Source: Methanobacteriota archaeon (GTDB taxonomy: Archaea; Thermoplasmatota; E2; DHVEG-1). Taken from it: a stretch of DNA of 38,446 nt. Made by a program: the position numbers and the translations under genes. Of the stretch, positions 16,519 to 25,083 are shown in pieces. Positions within the stretch are counted from its first letter, which is position 1; the number at the start of each line of letters is the position of its first letter. The DNA lies in assembly GCA_903877165.1 (NCBI GenBank), contig CAIRCU010000040.1:1-38446 (forward strand). Reading direction: 5' to 3'. The notes beneath the pieces are model-generated. The model had not been told where the DNA came from, did not search any database, and saw only the letters and a list, made by a program, of their open reading frames with translations.

Positions 16519-17787
16519 TTATTTCTCCACGTCAAGCTCGTTGATGAGTTCCTTGACCCGGTCACGCAGCTCGATCATCCGCAGATTCTGCCCGATGGCG
16601 ACCTTCTTGTACTTCTCCGTCTCTTTGCGATCCTTCACCCGCCGCGTGATATCCCGGGAGATCCCCATAGTGCCGATGATCTCCCCGGACGAATCCCGCC
16701 GAGGAAGCTTCGTCACCGACAGCCACCGCTCCGAGCCATCAGACCCCGTGATCTTTTCCACCTTATCCAGAATCGGCGCTCCCGTCCGCATGATCTCAGC
16801 TTCATCCTCAACCGCCTGTTGAGCCTGATCCTTTGGGAGGAAATCGAAATCGGTCTTGCCGATCATCACCTCAGGCGTCACCCCCCAATGGTCCGCCTTC
16901 GCCTTGTTCACCAGCACGAACCGGTGATCCCGATCCTTGAAATAAATCGAATCTGGAATCGTCTGAACAAGTGCCTGCAGCAGCTCATGCTCCCGTGCAA
17001 GCTGCGCCTCCGCCTGCTTCCACGACGTCACATCACGAGAAATCCCCATCGTCCCAATCACTACCCCGGAGACATCCCGCCAGGGAATCTTCGTCACCGA
17101 CACCCACCGCTCAGCACCATCGGACCCAGTCAACCGCTCGACTTTATTGACCAGCGCCTGACCACTCACAAGAACCTGCTTGTCATCATCGAACGCCCGA
17201 CGGGCCTCCTCATCAGGCAGGAAATCGAAATCGGTCTTCCCCACCATCTCCTCCTCGCTCAGATGCGCACGGGCGGCTTTCGCCGGGTTCACCACCACGA
17301 ACCTATTCTGTAGATCCTTGAAATAAATCGAATCCGGGATGTTATCTAGCAACGCCTGCAGCCGGCTATGCTCGGAGAGCAGCGCCCGCTCCATGACTTT
17401 CCGCTCGCTGACGTCCTTCATGATCCCTATAGACCCGACAATCTGCCCAGCAGGATCACGAATCACACTCAGCGAAATATCCACGTCAATCGGCTCACGA
17501 GACTGGCGCAACACCTTGGTCTCATGATGAAACTGGATGCCCTTCTGACGGATATGCAGCGCCCGGATCTTCTCCCATTCCTCCGCGGGGTACAACGACG
17601 ACACCGGCCGCAGATACAAGTCCTCATAGACCATCCCCAGCAGCGTCTCCGTGTAATGATTCCACAGCACGATACGCTCCTGATCATCAGTTACGGTGAT
17701 CGCGACCGCGGAGTTCTCAAACACCACCCGATACAACTCACCCGACTCCATCCATGCAGGGCCAACCTGCTTGGCGATCTCAGACAT
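16519..17787 (-). CDS. Soluble three-PAS protein without output domain, last gene of the che cluster
   Basis: Length is 422 aa with no membrane segment. PAS1 spans about 16-128, PAS2 143-255 and PAS3 269-381, each followed by a PAC-like strand set. PAS2 and PAS3 are recent duplicates: IPDSIYFKD, VGKTDFDFLP or IGKTDFDFLP, LTGSDGAERWVSVTK or ITGSDGSERWLSVTK, and VIGTMGISRDVT or IIGTMGISRDIT occur in the same order. The C-terminus (383-420) is charged and probably coiled coil. No kinase, MCP or GGDEF domain follows. It begins 20 bases after cheR ends and has its own GGAG, so it is co-transcribed with the taxis genes and probably feeds a redox or small-ligand signal to them. Confidence 0.9.
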   Translation of the reverse strand: MSEIAKQVGPAWMESGELYRVVFENSAVAITVTDDQERIVLWNHYTETLLGMVYEDLYLRPVSSLYPAEEWEKIRALHIRQKGIQFHHETKVLRQSREPIDVDISLSVIRDPAGQIVGSIGIMKDVSERKVMERALLSEHSRLQALLDNIPDSIYFKDLQNRFVVVNPAKAARAHLSEEEMVGKTDFDFLPDEEARRAFDDDKQVLVSGQALVNKVERLTGSDGAERWVSVTKIPWRDVSGVVIGTMGISRDVTSWKQAEAQLAREHELLQALVQTIPDSIYFKDRDHRFVLVNKAKADHWGVTPEVMIGKTDFDFLPKDQAQQAVEDEAEIMRTGAPILDKVEKITGSDGSERWLSVTKLPRRDSSGEIIGTMGISRDITRRVKDRKETEKYKKVAIGQNLRMIELRDRVKELINELDVEK

Positions 17788-17807
17788 CTATTCAACTCCA
17801 CATTCCT

Positions 17808-18638
17808 TTATGTTTTTTGATAAATCCTCTCCGCCAGATTAAACGGGGTAAACATGGACCGCGAAGGGCCGACCAGCGTCTCGGTCTTCCCCATAACAAA
17901 GAACCCACCGGGATTCAAGGCGTTGAAGAAATCCTGATACAGCACCTCCTGCAACTCCCGTGTGAAATAGATTACGACGTTCCGACACAGAATAATGTCG
18001 ATGTTCTGCTTCTTCGGACCAGAGATCAAATCATGGTACTCGAACCGGACGAGGGACTTCACCGCCGGCTTCACCGAGTACTGATTTCCCTGGATAACGA
18101 AAAAGTGATCTGGATTAGGAAGGAATCGCAGCTGCTTCACGATGTCCGTCTGGAGAATCCCGGGATGACACTCGTACTTCCCCAGCTTCGCGTGATCCAG
18201 ACAATCCGCATCGATATCGGTACCGAGGATCTCAACTCGAGCCGCCGCCTGTTGCTCCCCAAGCGCCTCGTTGAACAGCATCGAGAGACTGTACGCCTCC
18301 TTCCCGTCTGATGACCCCGCGCTCCAGACGCGGATCTTCCCCTTCTTCGTAAGTAGACACGGGATGATCTGCTGGCGGAGGACATCGAAGACCGGCTGAT
18401 CCCGAAAGAACTCTGTGACGTTAATGGTCAGCTCCTGCAGGAGCCGCTCCTGCTCCTTAGCATCCCGTCTCAACAAATCCCAGTACGCATCATACGTTTC
18501 CAGATGGTATGCCCGCAGACGGGAATCGAACCGACGTCCAATATAGCTATCCTTATACTGGAACACATTGAAACCGAGGAGTTCCTTTACCCCGGCCTTT
18601 AACTCTTCGAACTCACGAATCTGCTGTTTCTTTTCCAT
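17808..18638 (-). CDS. cheR: Chemotaxis protein methyltransferase CheR
   Basis: Methylates Glu side chains of chemoreceptors using S-adenosylmethionine. The N-terminal helical domain (FNVFQYKDSYIGRRFDSRLR, then INVTEFFRD) precedes the SAM-binding domain with VWSAGSSDGKEAYS, EILGTDIDADCL and the late motif IILCRNVVIYF. Length is about 276 aa, normal for the family. ATG 18650 is also in frame directly after the cheD stop, but GAGG stands 7 bases before ATG 18638, so I prefer that start. Confidence 0.95.
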   Translation of the reverse strand: MEKKQQIREFEELKAGVKELLGFNVFQYKDSYIGRRFDSRLRAYHLETYDAYWDLLRRDAKEQERLLQELTINVTEFFRDQPVFDVLRQQIIPCLLTKKGKIRVWSAGSSDGKEAYSLSMLFNEALGEQQAAARVEILGTDIDADCLDHAKLGKYECHPGILQTDIVKQLRFLPNPDHFFVIQGNQYSVKPAVKSLVRFEYHDLISGPKKQNIDIILCRNVVIYFTRELQEVLYQDFFNALNPGGFFVMGKTETLVGPSRSMFTPFNLAERIYQKT

Positions 18639-18650
18639 GGTGTCCCTCAT

Positions 18651-19142
18651 TTAAATAATCTTGATTGTCGATTCATCCGGCCCCTTCTTAACGATGCGGA
18701 TGAACAACTCACCCGTCGCCGGGTTGAACGTAATCGTACGACCACGATTCCCGCCGACATCCGCGGCGATAATCGGGATCTTATAGTATGCGAGGACCTT
18801 ACGGACCGCCTCGGAATTCCGATCACCGATCTTCAACTGATCATCAGTGAACATGAACAGACTTGCCCCACCCGCAATCTTCGCTCTCAGACGAACCGGG
18901 GAGGCACCTTTCTTTACCATATCGTCAATCATCGCAGGAATCGCGGTATCCGCGAACTTCCCGATCTTCTCCTTCTTCGCCACACCAATGGTCGGCAACA
19001 TGATATGGGAAAGGCCGGAAATCTTGCTGACCGAATCGAAAATCACGGTCCCAATGCAACTACCCAGACCAAGGGTCGAGATTTTCCTGTTGTCGCTGAC
19101 GACGACGAACTCGCCAATACCGATAATGATAGTGTCGTCCAT
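18651..19142 (-). CDS. cheD: Chemoreceptor glutamine deamidase CheD
   Basis: Length is 163 aa. Converts receptor Gln to Glu and binds CheC. The catalytic Cys29 lies in LGLGSCIG, His46 in GLSHIMLP, and Thr23 completes the triad of the Thermotoga enzyme (T21/C27/H44) with a constant offset of two. Placed between cheC and cheR with five bases or fewer to either neighbour, so translation is probably coupled. Confidence 0.95.
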   Translation of the reverse strand: MDDTIIIGIGEFVVVSDNRKISTLGLGSCIGTVIFDSVSKISGLSHIMLPTIGVAKKEKIGKFADTAIPAMIDDMVKKGASPVRLRAKIAGGASLFMFTDDQLKIGDRNSEAVRKVLAYYKIPIIAADVGGNRGRTITFNPATGELFIRIVKKGPDESTIKII

Positions 19143-19147
19143 TAACT

Positions 19148-19840
19148 CTATTTCCTCACGTTTGTCTTTAAGGAATTCAGGTACCGATCAATCTCAGAAT
19201 CCACGCTCGTCGGCTGGATACAGCCCACCAGCTTCTGAAGCAGCACATCAAGGGAAGCAGGGGATGGAAACAGGAGGAAATACGAGATGAACAGTTTCGA
19301 CTCCTCCTGGAACTGGGTGTCAAAGATCAACGCATGCGTCGTCTTCCCCCCCAAGGTTTTCATCACGTTCTCAAGCATAAGGCCCGGCAGATCATGGGTA
19401 AACGTGGGCGGTGAGAGCATAATGGTCGTGTTCAAAAACCGTCCTAGGGCATTGGTGTACGCCGAGACGATGATGTTACCGACCTCCTGGATCGCAGACT
19501 GACCCATCTCGTCAAGCTCTTTCAGAGTCCCAGGAGCCTGGCTCATGAGGAGATCCGCCATGATCAACGCGCTCGTGTACGGGACGACGTAAATGATGCT
19601 GCCTTGAAACTCCCGCGTGAGCTCGATGTAGACGGCAACGACTTTTTCACCGATATTCTGGGATCCCGCAAGGGTCTGCTGCAGTTCGCCTACCGGCTTG
19701 ATTTGTATGGAGGGGACGGTAATCGTGATCTGCCTGTTAATCATCTGGGAGATCGCCGTAGCGGCATGGGAGCAGCCGATGTTGCCAGTCTCTTGGAGGG
19801 CATCGAGTTGGATTTCGTTGAGTTGCTCAAACTTAGGCAT
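19148..19840 (-). CDS. cheC: CheY-P phosphatase CheC, third copy
   Basis: Length is 230 aa. CheC proteins remove phosphate from CheY and pair with CheD. Both active-site motifs (D/S-x3-E-x2-N) are intact: DALQETGNIG near the start and SAIQEVGNII in the middle. It differs from the other two copies in having a longer C-terminal tail (about 30 residues past the core) and in losing the GPP segment after the second motif (here LSPPTF). It lies next to cheD, its usual partner. Confidence 0.93.
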   Translation of the reverse strand: MPKFEQLNEIQLDALQETGNIGCSHAATAISQMINRQITITVPSIQIKPVGELQQTLAGSQNIGEKVVAVYIELTREFQGSIIYVVPYTSALIMADLLMSQAPGTLKELDEMGQSAIQEVGNIIVSAYTNALGRFLNTTIMLSPPTFTHDLPGLMLENVMKTLGGKTTHALIFDTQFQEESKLFISYFLLFPSPASLDVLLQKLVGCIQPTSVDSEIDRYLNSLKTNVRK

Positions 19841-19858
19841 CGCAGGTACCTCTTAGGG

Positions 19859-20476
19859 CTAGGAGTCCATCCCAAGTTTCTGCAGGATGATTCGAATGGA
19901 CGCAGGCTCAGGGACGAGGAAGATGTTGATCTCAAACGTCTTCTCCTTCTCCGTTTGCACGTTGGTCGCGAAGAGCAGGACCTTGTCCGCCACCTCGCCG
20001 ATTTGAATAAGGATATAGTCAAGGACAGCGAGAGGGCTGTCGAAGGCAAAGGCGGGAGGCCCAGGGATGAGGGGAATCGAGAGTAGTTCCGCGAGGCTGT
20101 CGAAAAACGCACACATCATGACGTTGCCGACTTCCATCAGCGCGGATTCATCCATCTCGGTCAGCATCTGCTTCGAGGTGTCTGGTGTGTTCCCTATGAG
20201 GATGTCCGCAAGGGCGTATGCGCTCTCCTGCGAGATCAGCAGCATCGAGTACGATGGGAGCTCATTGGTGATCTTGAGGAACACCGCGGCAACCGCCTCC
20301 ATCGGACCGAGGTGATCTGCGATGTTCTCAAAGGGGATGAGTTCGACCTTGGGAATCCCCATCTGGATCTCCTTGTTCACCATCTGGGACAGCGCGGTCG
20401 CCGCATGGGCCACCCCGATGTTCGCGACTTCTTGCAGGGCATCCCGCTGACTATCAGAGAGGATTACTTCTTCCAT
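19859..20476 (-). CDS. cheC: CheY-P phosphatase CheC, second copy
   Basis: Length is 205 aa. Both motifs are intact (DALQEVANIG and SALMEVGNVM), followed by CAFFDSLAELLSIPLIPGPP, which closely parallels the first copy. It starts 16 bases after the first copy ends. Two active sites argue for a functional phosphatase rather than a scaffold. Confidence 0.93.
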   Translation of the reverse strand: MEEVILSDSQRDALQEVANIGVAHAATALSQMVNKEIQMGIPKVELIPFENIADHLGPMEAVAAVFLKITNELPSYSMLLISQESAYALADILIGNTPDTSKQMLTEMDESALMEVGNVMMCAFFDSLAELLSIPLIPGPPAFAFDSPLAVLDYILIQIGEVADKVLLFATNVQTEKEKTFEINIFLVPEPASIRIILQKLGMDS

Positions 20477-20492
20477 AATGAATCACACCATT

Positions 20493-21131
20493 CTACGGAG
20501 TCTCCTTCACTCCGAGTTTTGTTAGGATAAGGTCGACTGAGCTGGGGAGCGGCAGCAGGAACATGTCGATGTGGAAGTTGCCACGCGACTCCTCACGCAA
20601 ATCGACGTTGAAGACGACGACCCTGCTTGCGACCGCACCAATTTGGACCAAGACATAGTCAATGACAGCGCCGGGGACATCATACGCGAGCATGGGGGGT
20701 CCGGGGACGATGGGGATGTTGAGCAGTTCGGAGATGCTGTCGAAGAACGCACAAATCATGACGTTGCTGACCTCCTGCAACGCGGATTGATCCATCTCCG
20801 AGAGAATTCTGTCAGTGGGTGCCTGTGGCTCCGTCATCAGGAGATTGGCTAAGGAGAAGGCACTCGAACGGGGGATGAGCAGCAGGATGTACATCTGCAG
20901 CGACCCCGAAATCTTCAGAAGGATGCCGATAACAACCTTCTCGTCTTTGGCGAAATCCATCAACCGCTCCAACGGCAGGACCTCGACCTTCGGCACCCCC
21001 ATTTTGATCTCACGATGTACCATCTCAGAAAGCACGGTGGATGCATGTCCGGCGCCGATGTTCGCCAACTCCTGGAGCGCATCACGCTGGACGTCACTTA
21101 AGGACATCTCGTTCTCCATGCCTTCTTGCAT
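20493..21131 (-). CDS. cheC: CheY-P phosphatase CheC, first copy
   Basis: About 212 aa from ATG 21131, which lies one base after the cheA stop and five bases after GGAGG. Both motifs are intact (DALQELANIG and SALQEVSNVM), followed by CAFFDSISELLNIPIVPGPP. It is most like the second copy, so those two probably arose by local duplication. The frame runs farther upstream inside cheA, but no ribosome binding site supports that. Confidence 0.93.
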   Translation of the reverse strand: MQEGMENEMSLSDVQRDALQELANIGAGHASTVLSEMVHREIKMGVPKVEVLPLERLMDFAKDEKVVIGILLKISGSLQMYILLLIPRSSAFSLANLLMTEPQAPTDRILSEMDQSALQEVSNVMICAFFDSISELLNIPIVPGPPMLAYDVPGAVIDYVLVQIGAVASRVVVFNVDLREESRGNFHIDMFLLPLPSSVDLILTKLGVKETP

Positions 21132-21132
21132 C

Positions 21133-23169
21133 CTATCCTCCGACAAGCGTGTTGATGTCAAGAACCAAGATGACCCGACCGTCACCTGTGATGGTGACGC
21201 CAGAGATTCCCTTGGTCTTCCTCAGCGACCCGCCAAGATTCTTAATCGTAATCTCCTGCTCCCCGATGAGTGTGTCCACGATGAGGCCGACCTTCTCCTC
21301 CTCACGCTGGACCACGACCGCATACATCGTCGAGACTTCCATAGGATCATGCTTCGTGCAATTAATCGCCTTGCACAACGATATCAACGGGAGGACGTCG
21401 TCACGCAGCACCGTCGTCTGTCTCCCCTGGATGCACTGGATGTCCCCCTGCGAGAGGCTCACGGTCTCCAGCACGTTGCTAATGGGAATCGCATAGGTCT
21501 CCGAGCCGACGCCGACGAACAAGGCCTTGAAAATCGCCATTGTGAGCGGAAGCTTAAGGGAGAACGTGCTGCCTTTGTCAATTTCCGAGAGAATGTCGAT
21601 GGTGCCATTCAAGTGTTCTACCGTGGATTTCACGACATCCATCCCGACGCCCCGGCCGGAAACGCTCGTCACCTTCTCCGCCGTGCTCAACCCCGGAAGG
21701 AACAGCAGATCAACCGCACTTTTGTCGTCGAGGGCGTTCACTTCGTCCTGCGTCCGCAGCCCTTTCTTCACCGCAGCCTTGCGCATCAGGTTTGGGTCGA
21801 TGCCTTTCCCATCATCGCGAACAGTGATGACGACATGGTTCCGGGTACGCTCCGCAATCAGCTCGACTGTTCCTTCCTCGGGTTTCCCCTTCTTCTTGCG
21901 GGCCTCGGGCAACTCCACACCATGGTCGACGGAGTTCCTGAGGAGATGGACGAGAGGGTCGCCGATCTCATCGAGAATCGTGCGGTCAAGCTCGATGCCT
22001 TCACCCTTAATCACCAGATTCACCTTCTTGCCGTTGGACTTGGCGAGATCGCGGACCATGCGGGGGAACCGGTCGAATATCTGTTTCATCGGAATCATGC
22101 GGATCTGCATGATCTTGTCCTGCAGGTCGGTGGTGAGCCGGTCGACGGTGTTCGTGGTCTCCACGAGATCATCGAGATGATGCTCCTGGGCGATCTGCGC
22201 CAGCCTGCCTTTGCTGATAACGAGTTCCCCGATGAGGTTCATGAAATGATCGAGCTGATCCATGCCGATCCGGATGCTCTGCACCTCGCTGATCACCGGC
22301 TTGGCCTTCGCATCCTGTACCTTGGTATCCGGTGCGACTGGTGTCTTCGGCACTGAAGTCTCAGGGAGTGGCATACCAGCAGCCACTGACATCGTGTCAA
22401 GGATTAAATCATCGTCTTTAACTTGGAGCTGTGACACCAAAGTCACGGAGAGTTCGCTGACCGACTGCACGATTTTTTCGAGGGCTTCCTTATTCAGATC
22501 CGAGACATAGAACAGCTCGAAGCCGACGTCGAACTCCCCGTTCTCGATGTTCTTCTCCGGCGGGTTCCCAGTTACAATCATGCCCTTGTCATGCAGCTTC
22601 TTCAGCAGGATAAACGACCGAATCGACTTCATCGTGCAGTTCTTATCCACCTCGACAGAGATCCAGTAACCGATTCTGCCACCCATGATCTCCTTGATGA
22701 GGAGCGTCTTTGCCTCCGCATCCATCGCAAGACCGGTGTGTGCCGCTACCGTTGGGCCTTTCGGCTGCATCGGCGCGGCCTTCTTCGAATCCCCCATCTG
22801 ACGCTCGAGCTCTGCTACCAGACCGGTGATGTCGAAGTCCGTCATGTTGTTATCCGCGATGTTCTCCACCATGGTCTCGATGCCGTCAAAGCACTTGAAG
22901 ATCAGGTCGATCACCTCTGAGGTGACCTCGAGCTTGTTATTCCTGATGAGATCCAGAGCATCCTCAGTCCGATGAGACAGCTTCTGAATCCGGTCATAGT
23001 TCATGGTCGCGGACATGCCTTTTATCGTATGTGCCGCCCGGAAGATCTTATTCATCGTATCCTTGTCTTTCGGATTCTTCTCGAAATCAAGCAACGACTG
23101 GTTCAAGGTCTTCAAATGCTCTCTAGCCTCTTCGACGAACAAATCCTTGTACTCCGATATCTCGACCAT
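21133..23169 (-). CDS. cheA: Chemotaxis histidine kinase CheA
   Basis: Length is 678 aa. P1/Hpt: phospho-accepting His47 in FRAAHTIKGMSATMNY. A P2-like region contains a repeated KSIRSFILLKKLHDKG fold. The dimerization helices follow (LDHFMNLIGELVISKGRL). ATPase: N box HLLRNSVDHGVE, G1 RDDGKGIDP, G2 VSGRGVGMDVV. P5/CheW-like domain: the last 140 residues. It autophosphorylates under receptor control and passes phosphate to CheY and CheB. It starts one base after cheB ends. All key residues are present. No cheW is found in this cluster. Confidence 0.97.
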   Translation of the reverse strand: MVEISEYKDLFVEEAREHLKTLNQSLLDFEKNPKDKDTMNKIFRAAHTIKGMSATMNYDRIQKLSHRTEDALDLIRNNKLEVTSEVIDLIFKCFDGIETMVENIADNNMTDFDITGLVAELERQMGDSKKAAPMQPKGPTVAAHTGLAMDAEAKTLLIKEIMGGRIGYWISVEVDKNCTMKSIRSFILLKKLHDKGMIVTGNPPEKNIENGEFDVGFELFYVSDLNKEALEKIVQSVSELSVTLVSQLQVKDDDLILDTMSVAAGMPLPETSVPKTPVAPDTKVQDAKAKPVISEVQSIRIGMDQLDHFMNLIGELVISKGRLAQIAQEHHLDDLVETTNTVDRLTTDLQDKIMQIRMIPMKQIFDRFPRMVRDLAKSNGKKVNLVIKGEGIELDRTILDEIGDPLVHLLRNSVDHGVELPEARKKKGKPEEGTVELIAERTRNHVVITVRDDGKGIDPNLMRKAAVKKGLRTQDEVNALDDKSAVDLLFLPGLSTAEKVTSVSGRGVGMDVVKSTVEHLNGTIDILSEIDKGSTFSLKLPLTMAIFKALFVGVGSETYAIPISNVLETVSLSQGDIQCIQGRQTTVLRDDVLPLISLCKAINCTKHDPMEVSTMYAVVVQREEEKVGLIVDTLIGEQEITIKNLGGSLRKTKGISGVTITGDGRVILVLDINTLVGG

Positions 23170-23170
23170 G

Positions 23171-24634
23171 CTACCTCACCACTTTTTCAACCGTGGAGGT
23201 CACAAGTGTTGTCACACGGGAGGCGATGTGGCCCAAGGGGAGGACCTCGTCCACGACCCCGAGTTTGATCGCCTCTTTCGGCATTCCGAAAATAATCGAT
23301 GTCGCCTCATCCTGAGCAATGGTATGGCCGCCCCGTGCCTTAATCAGCCCCATAGCGCTCGCCCCGTCCCGGCCCATGCCGGTGAGCAGGACGCCGATGG
23401 TGTTGGCGCCATAGGTGTTCGCGGCGGCGGTGAACGTCACATCCACTGAGGGGCGGACCCCATGCAGCTTCTCGTCTTGATTCAGGGCGATGTACCGCTT
23501 TCTCTTTCCATCAACGCTCCGCTCTTGAATTGCCATATGGTAGTCACCAGGTGCCACGAGGGCGACGCTCTCGACGATCTCATCGCCATCCTGGGCCTCT
23601 CGGACGCGGAGCGTCGATAACTTATCCAAGCGTTCAGCCAGAGATTTCGTGAAAATCTGAGGCATGTGCTGTACAATGAGTATGCCTGCGGGAAGACCGT
23701 CGGGAAACTGGGGGATGAGCTGTGCAAGGGTCTGCGGGCCGCCGGTGGAGGTGCCGATGACGACGATCTTCTCAGAGCCCAGCGTCCGATGAGAAGTCTC
23801 CGCATGTCGCATGCCGGACATAGCCTCACGTATCTTTTTAGCAAGAAGAGGCCCCGCCGAACGGAGCGCTGCCTGGACAGCAGGCTTCGGCAGGTAATCA
23901 ACGGCGCCGAGCTCCAGCGCCGTCTTAATCTGATCCATCTGCTGAGCCGACTGGCCGCTGAAAATAATAATCGGGATTTGATGCTTTTTTAGAATCTCGT
24001 GGGTGGCATCGACCCCGTTCATCACGGGCATCTCGATGTCCATGAGGATAAGGTCGGGGACGTCGCAGTCGACATGCTCTATTGCCTCTCTACCCGTGCT
24101 AGCCTCTCCGACAATCACCATGTCCGGTTCATGACTGAGGATATCCCGAACGGCTTTTTGGACAAAAGGGGAATCATCGACCACTAAAACACGGGTTCTT
24201 TTCGCCAATGGAGTGGGCTCTTTGCATGGGTGGACATGTGCGGAGGCGGCCGCGGTGACCTTCGCGATGAGCTCCTCGCCGATGACCTTGAGATCCATGG
24301 AGATAGACCCTGAGGGTTTGCATAGGAAATCCACGGCACCGGCATGCAGCGCCTCAAGCGTGACGTCCGCCCCATGGGTGGTGAGTGCGCTGAGCATGAG
24401 AATGGGGGTGGGGGTGGTAGCCATGATCTGTCGAACTGCTTCGATGCCGTCCATCACCGGCATCTCCACATCCATAGTGATGACGTCCGGGTGAAGCGCT
24501 TGTGTCTTCGCCACGGCGTCTTTACCGTTGCGGGCTGTGTCGACCACCGTGATTTCATGCGATGATGCGAGGATGTCGCTAATCATCTTTCGCATGAGTG
24601 CTGAGTCGTCGACCACGAGCACGTGGATAGGCAC
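23171..24634 (-). CDS. cheB: Methylesterase CheB with two receiver domains
   Basis: Length is 487 aa against about 350 for ordinary CheB. Receiver 1 (about 1-125) has phosphoacceptor Asp55 in DVITMDVEMPVMDG. Receiver 2 (about 147-268) has Asp199 in DLILMDIEMPVMNG. The C-terminal methylesterase (about 288-480) has the full triad: Ser296 in IGTSTGGP, His323 in VQHMP and Asp423 in GMGRDGAS. Both receivers keep the acidic pair (VVDDS) and the switch Lys (CKP and PKP). It demethylates and deamidates receptors for adaptation. The extra receiver is discussed in the findings. Confidence 0.96.
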   Translation of the reverse strand: MPIHVLVVDDSALMRKMISDILASSHEITVVDTARNGKDAVAKTQALHPDVITMDVEMPVMDGIEAVRQIMATTPTPILMLSALTTHGADVTLEALHAGAVDFLCKPSGSISMDLKVIGEELIAKVTAAASAHVHPCKEPTPLAKRTRVLVVDDSPFVQKAVRDILSHEPDMVIVGEASTGREAIEHVDCDVPDLILMDIEMPVMNGVDATHEILKKHQIPIIIFSGQSAQQMDQIKTALELGAVDYLPKPAVQAALRSAGPLLAKKIREAMSGMRHAETSHRTLGSEKIVVIGTSTGGPQTLAQLIPQFPDGLPAGILIVQHMPQIFTKSLAERLDKLSTLRVREAQDGDEIVESVALVAPGDYHMAIQERSVDGKRKRYIALNQDEKLHGVRPSVDVTFTAAANTYGANTIGVLLTGMGRDGASAMGLIKARGGHTIAQDEATSIIFGMPKEAIKLGVVDEVLPLGHIASRVTTLVTSTVEKVVR

Positions 24635-24663
24635 GGTGATGTCCCCTCTCTACCTGACGGGTC

Positions 24664-25029
24664 CTACTCGCCGAGGACCTTCTGCACTTCTTCTAAAACC
24701 TGGTTCGCCTGGAAGGGCTTGACGATGTAGCCTCTGGCGCCGGCTTCGATGGCCTCTTTGACCTTGGATTCCTGACCGACGGCGGTGACCATGATGACCT
24801 TCGCGGTCGAGTCCGCTGAGACGATGTTACGCACCGCTTCGATGCCTTCCATGTGCGGCATGACGATGTCCATAGTGATCAGGTCCGGTTTCAACTGATT
24901 GAATTTCTCAATCGCCTCAAGACCGTCTCCAGCTTCACCAACGATTTCGTAGCCCTTGGGTTTCAAAATGTTTGCTAGCATCATCCGCATGAACTTGGTG
25001 TCATCTACTAGCAGGATCTTTTTTCCCAT
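24664..25029 (-). CDS. cheY: Response regulator CheY
   Basis: Length is 121 aa, a stand-alone receiver. Acidic pair LLVDD, phosphoacceptor Asp54 in DLITMDIVMP, switch Thr in MVTAVG and Lys in YIVKPF. In archaea phospho-CheY acts on the archaellum through CheF, which is encoded directly upstream here. Confidence 0.96.
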   Translation of the reverse strand: MGKKILLVDDTKFMRMMLANILKPKGYEIVGEAGDGLEAIEKFNQLKPDLITMDIVMPHMEGIEAVRNIVSADSTAKVIMVTAVGQESKVKEAIEAGARGYIVKPFQANQVLEEVQKVLGE

Positions 25030-25083
25030 CGCGTTTTCCCTCCATCTTTTTTATTGATATGCCTTTTAAATTTCCTCGGTGAA

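Noticed and set aside
20815-22356. Open frame of 513 codons on the plus strand
   Set aside because: It is antisense to cheA and the first cheC, whose domains and motifs are unambiguous. The long frame is a by-product of codon bias.
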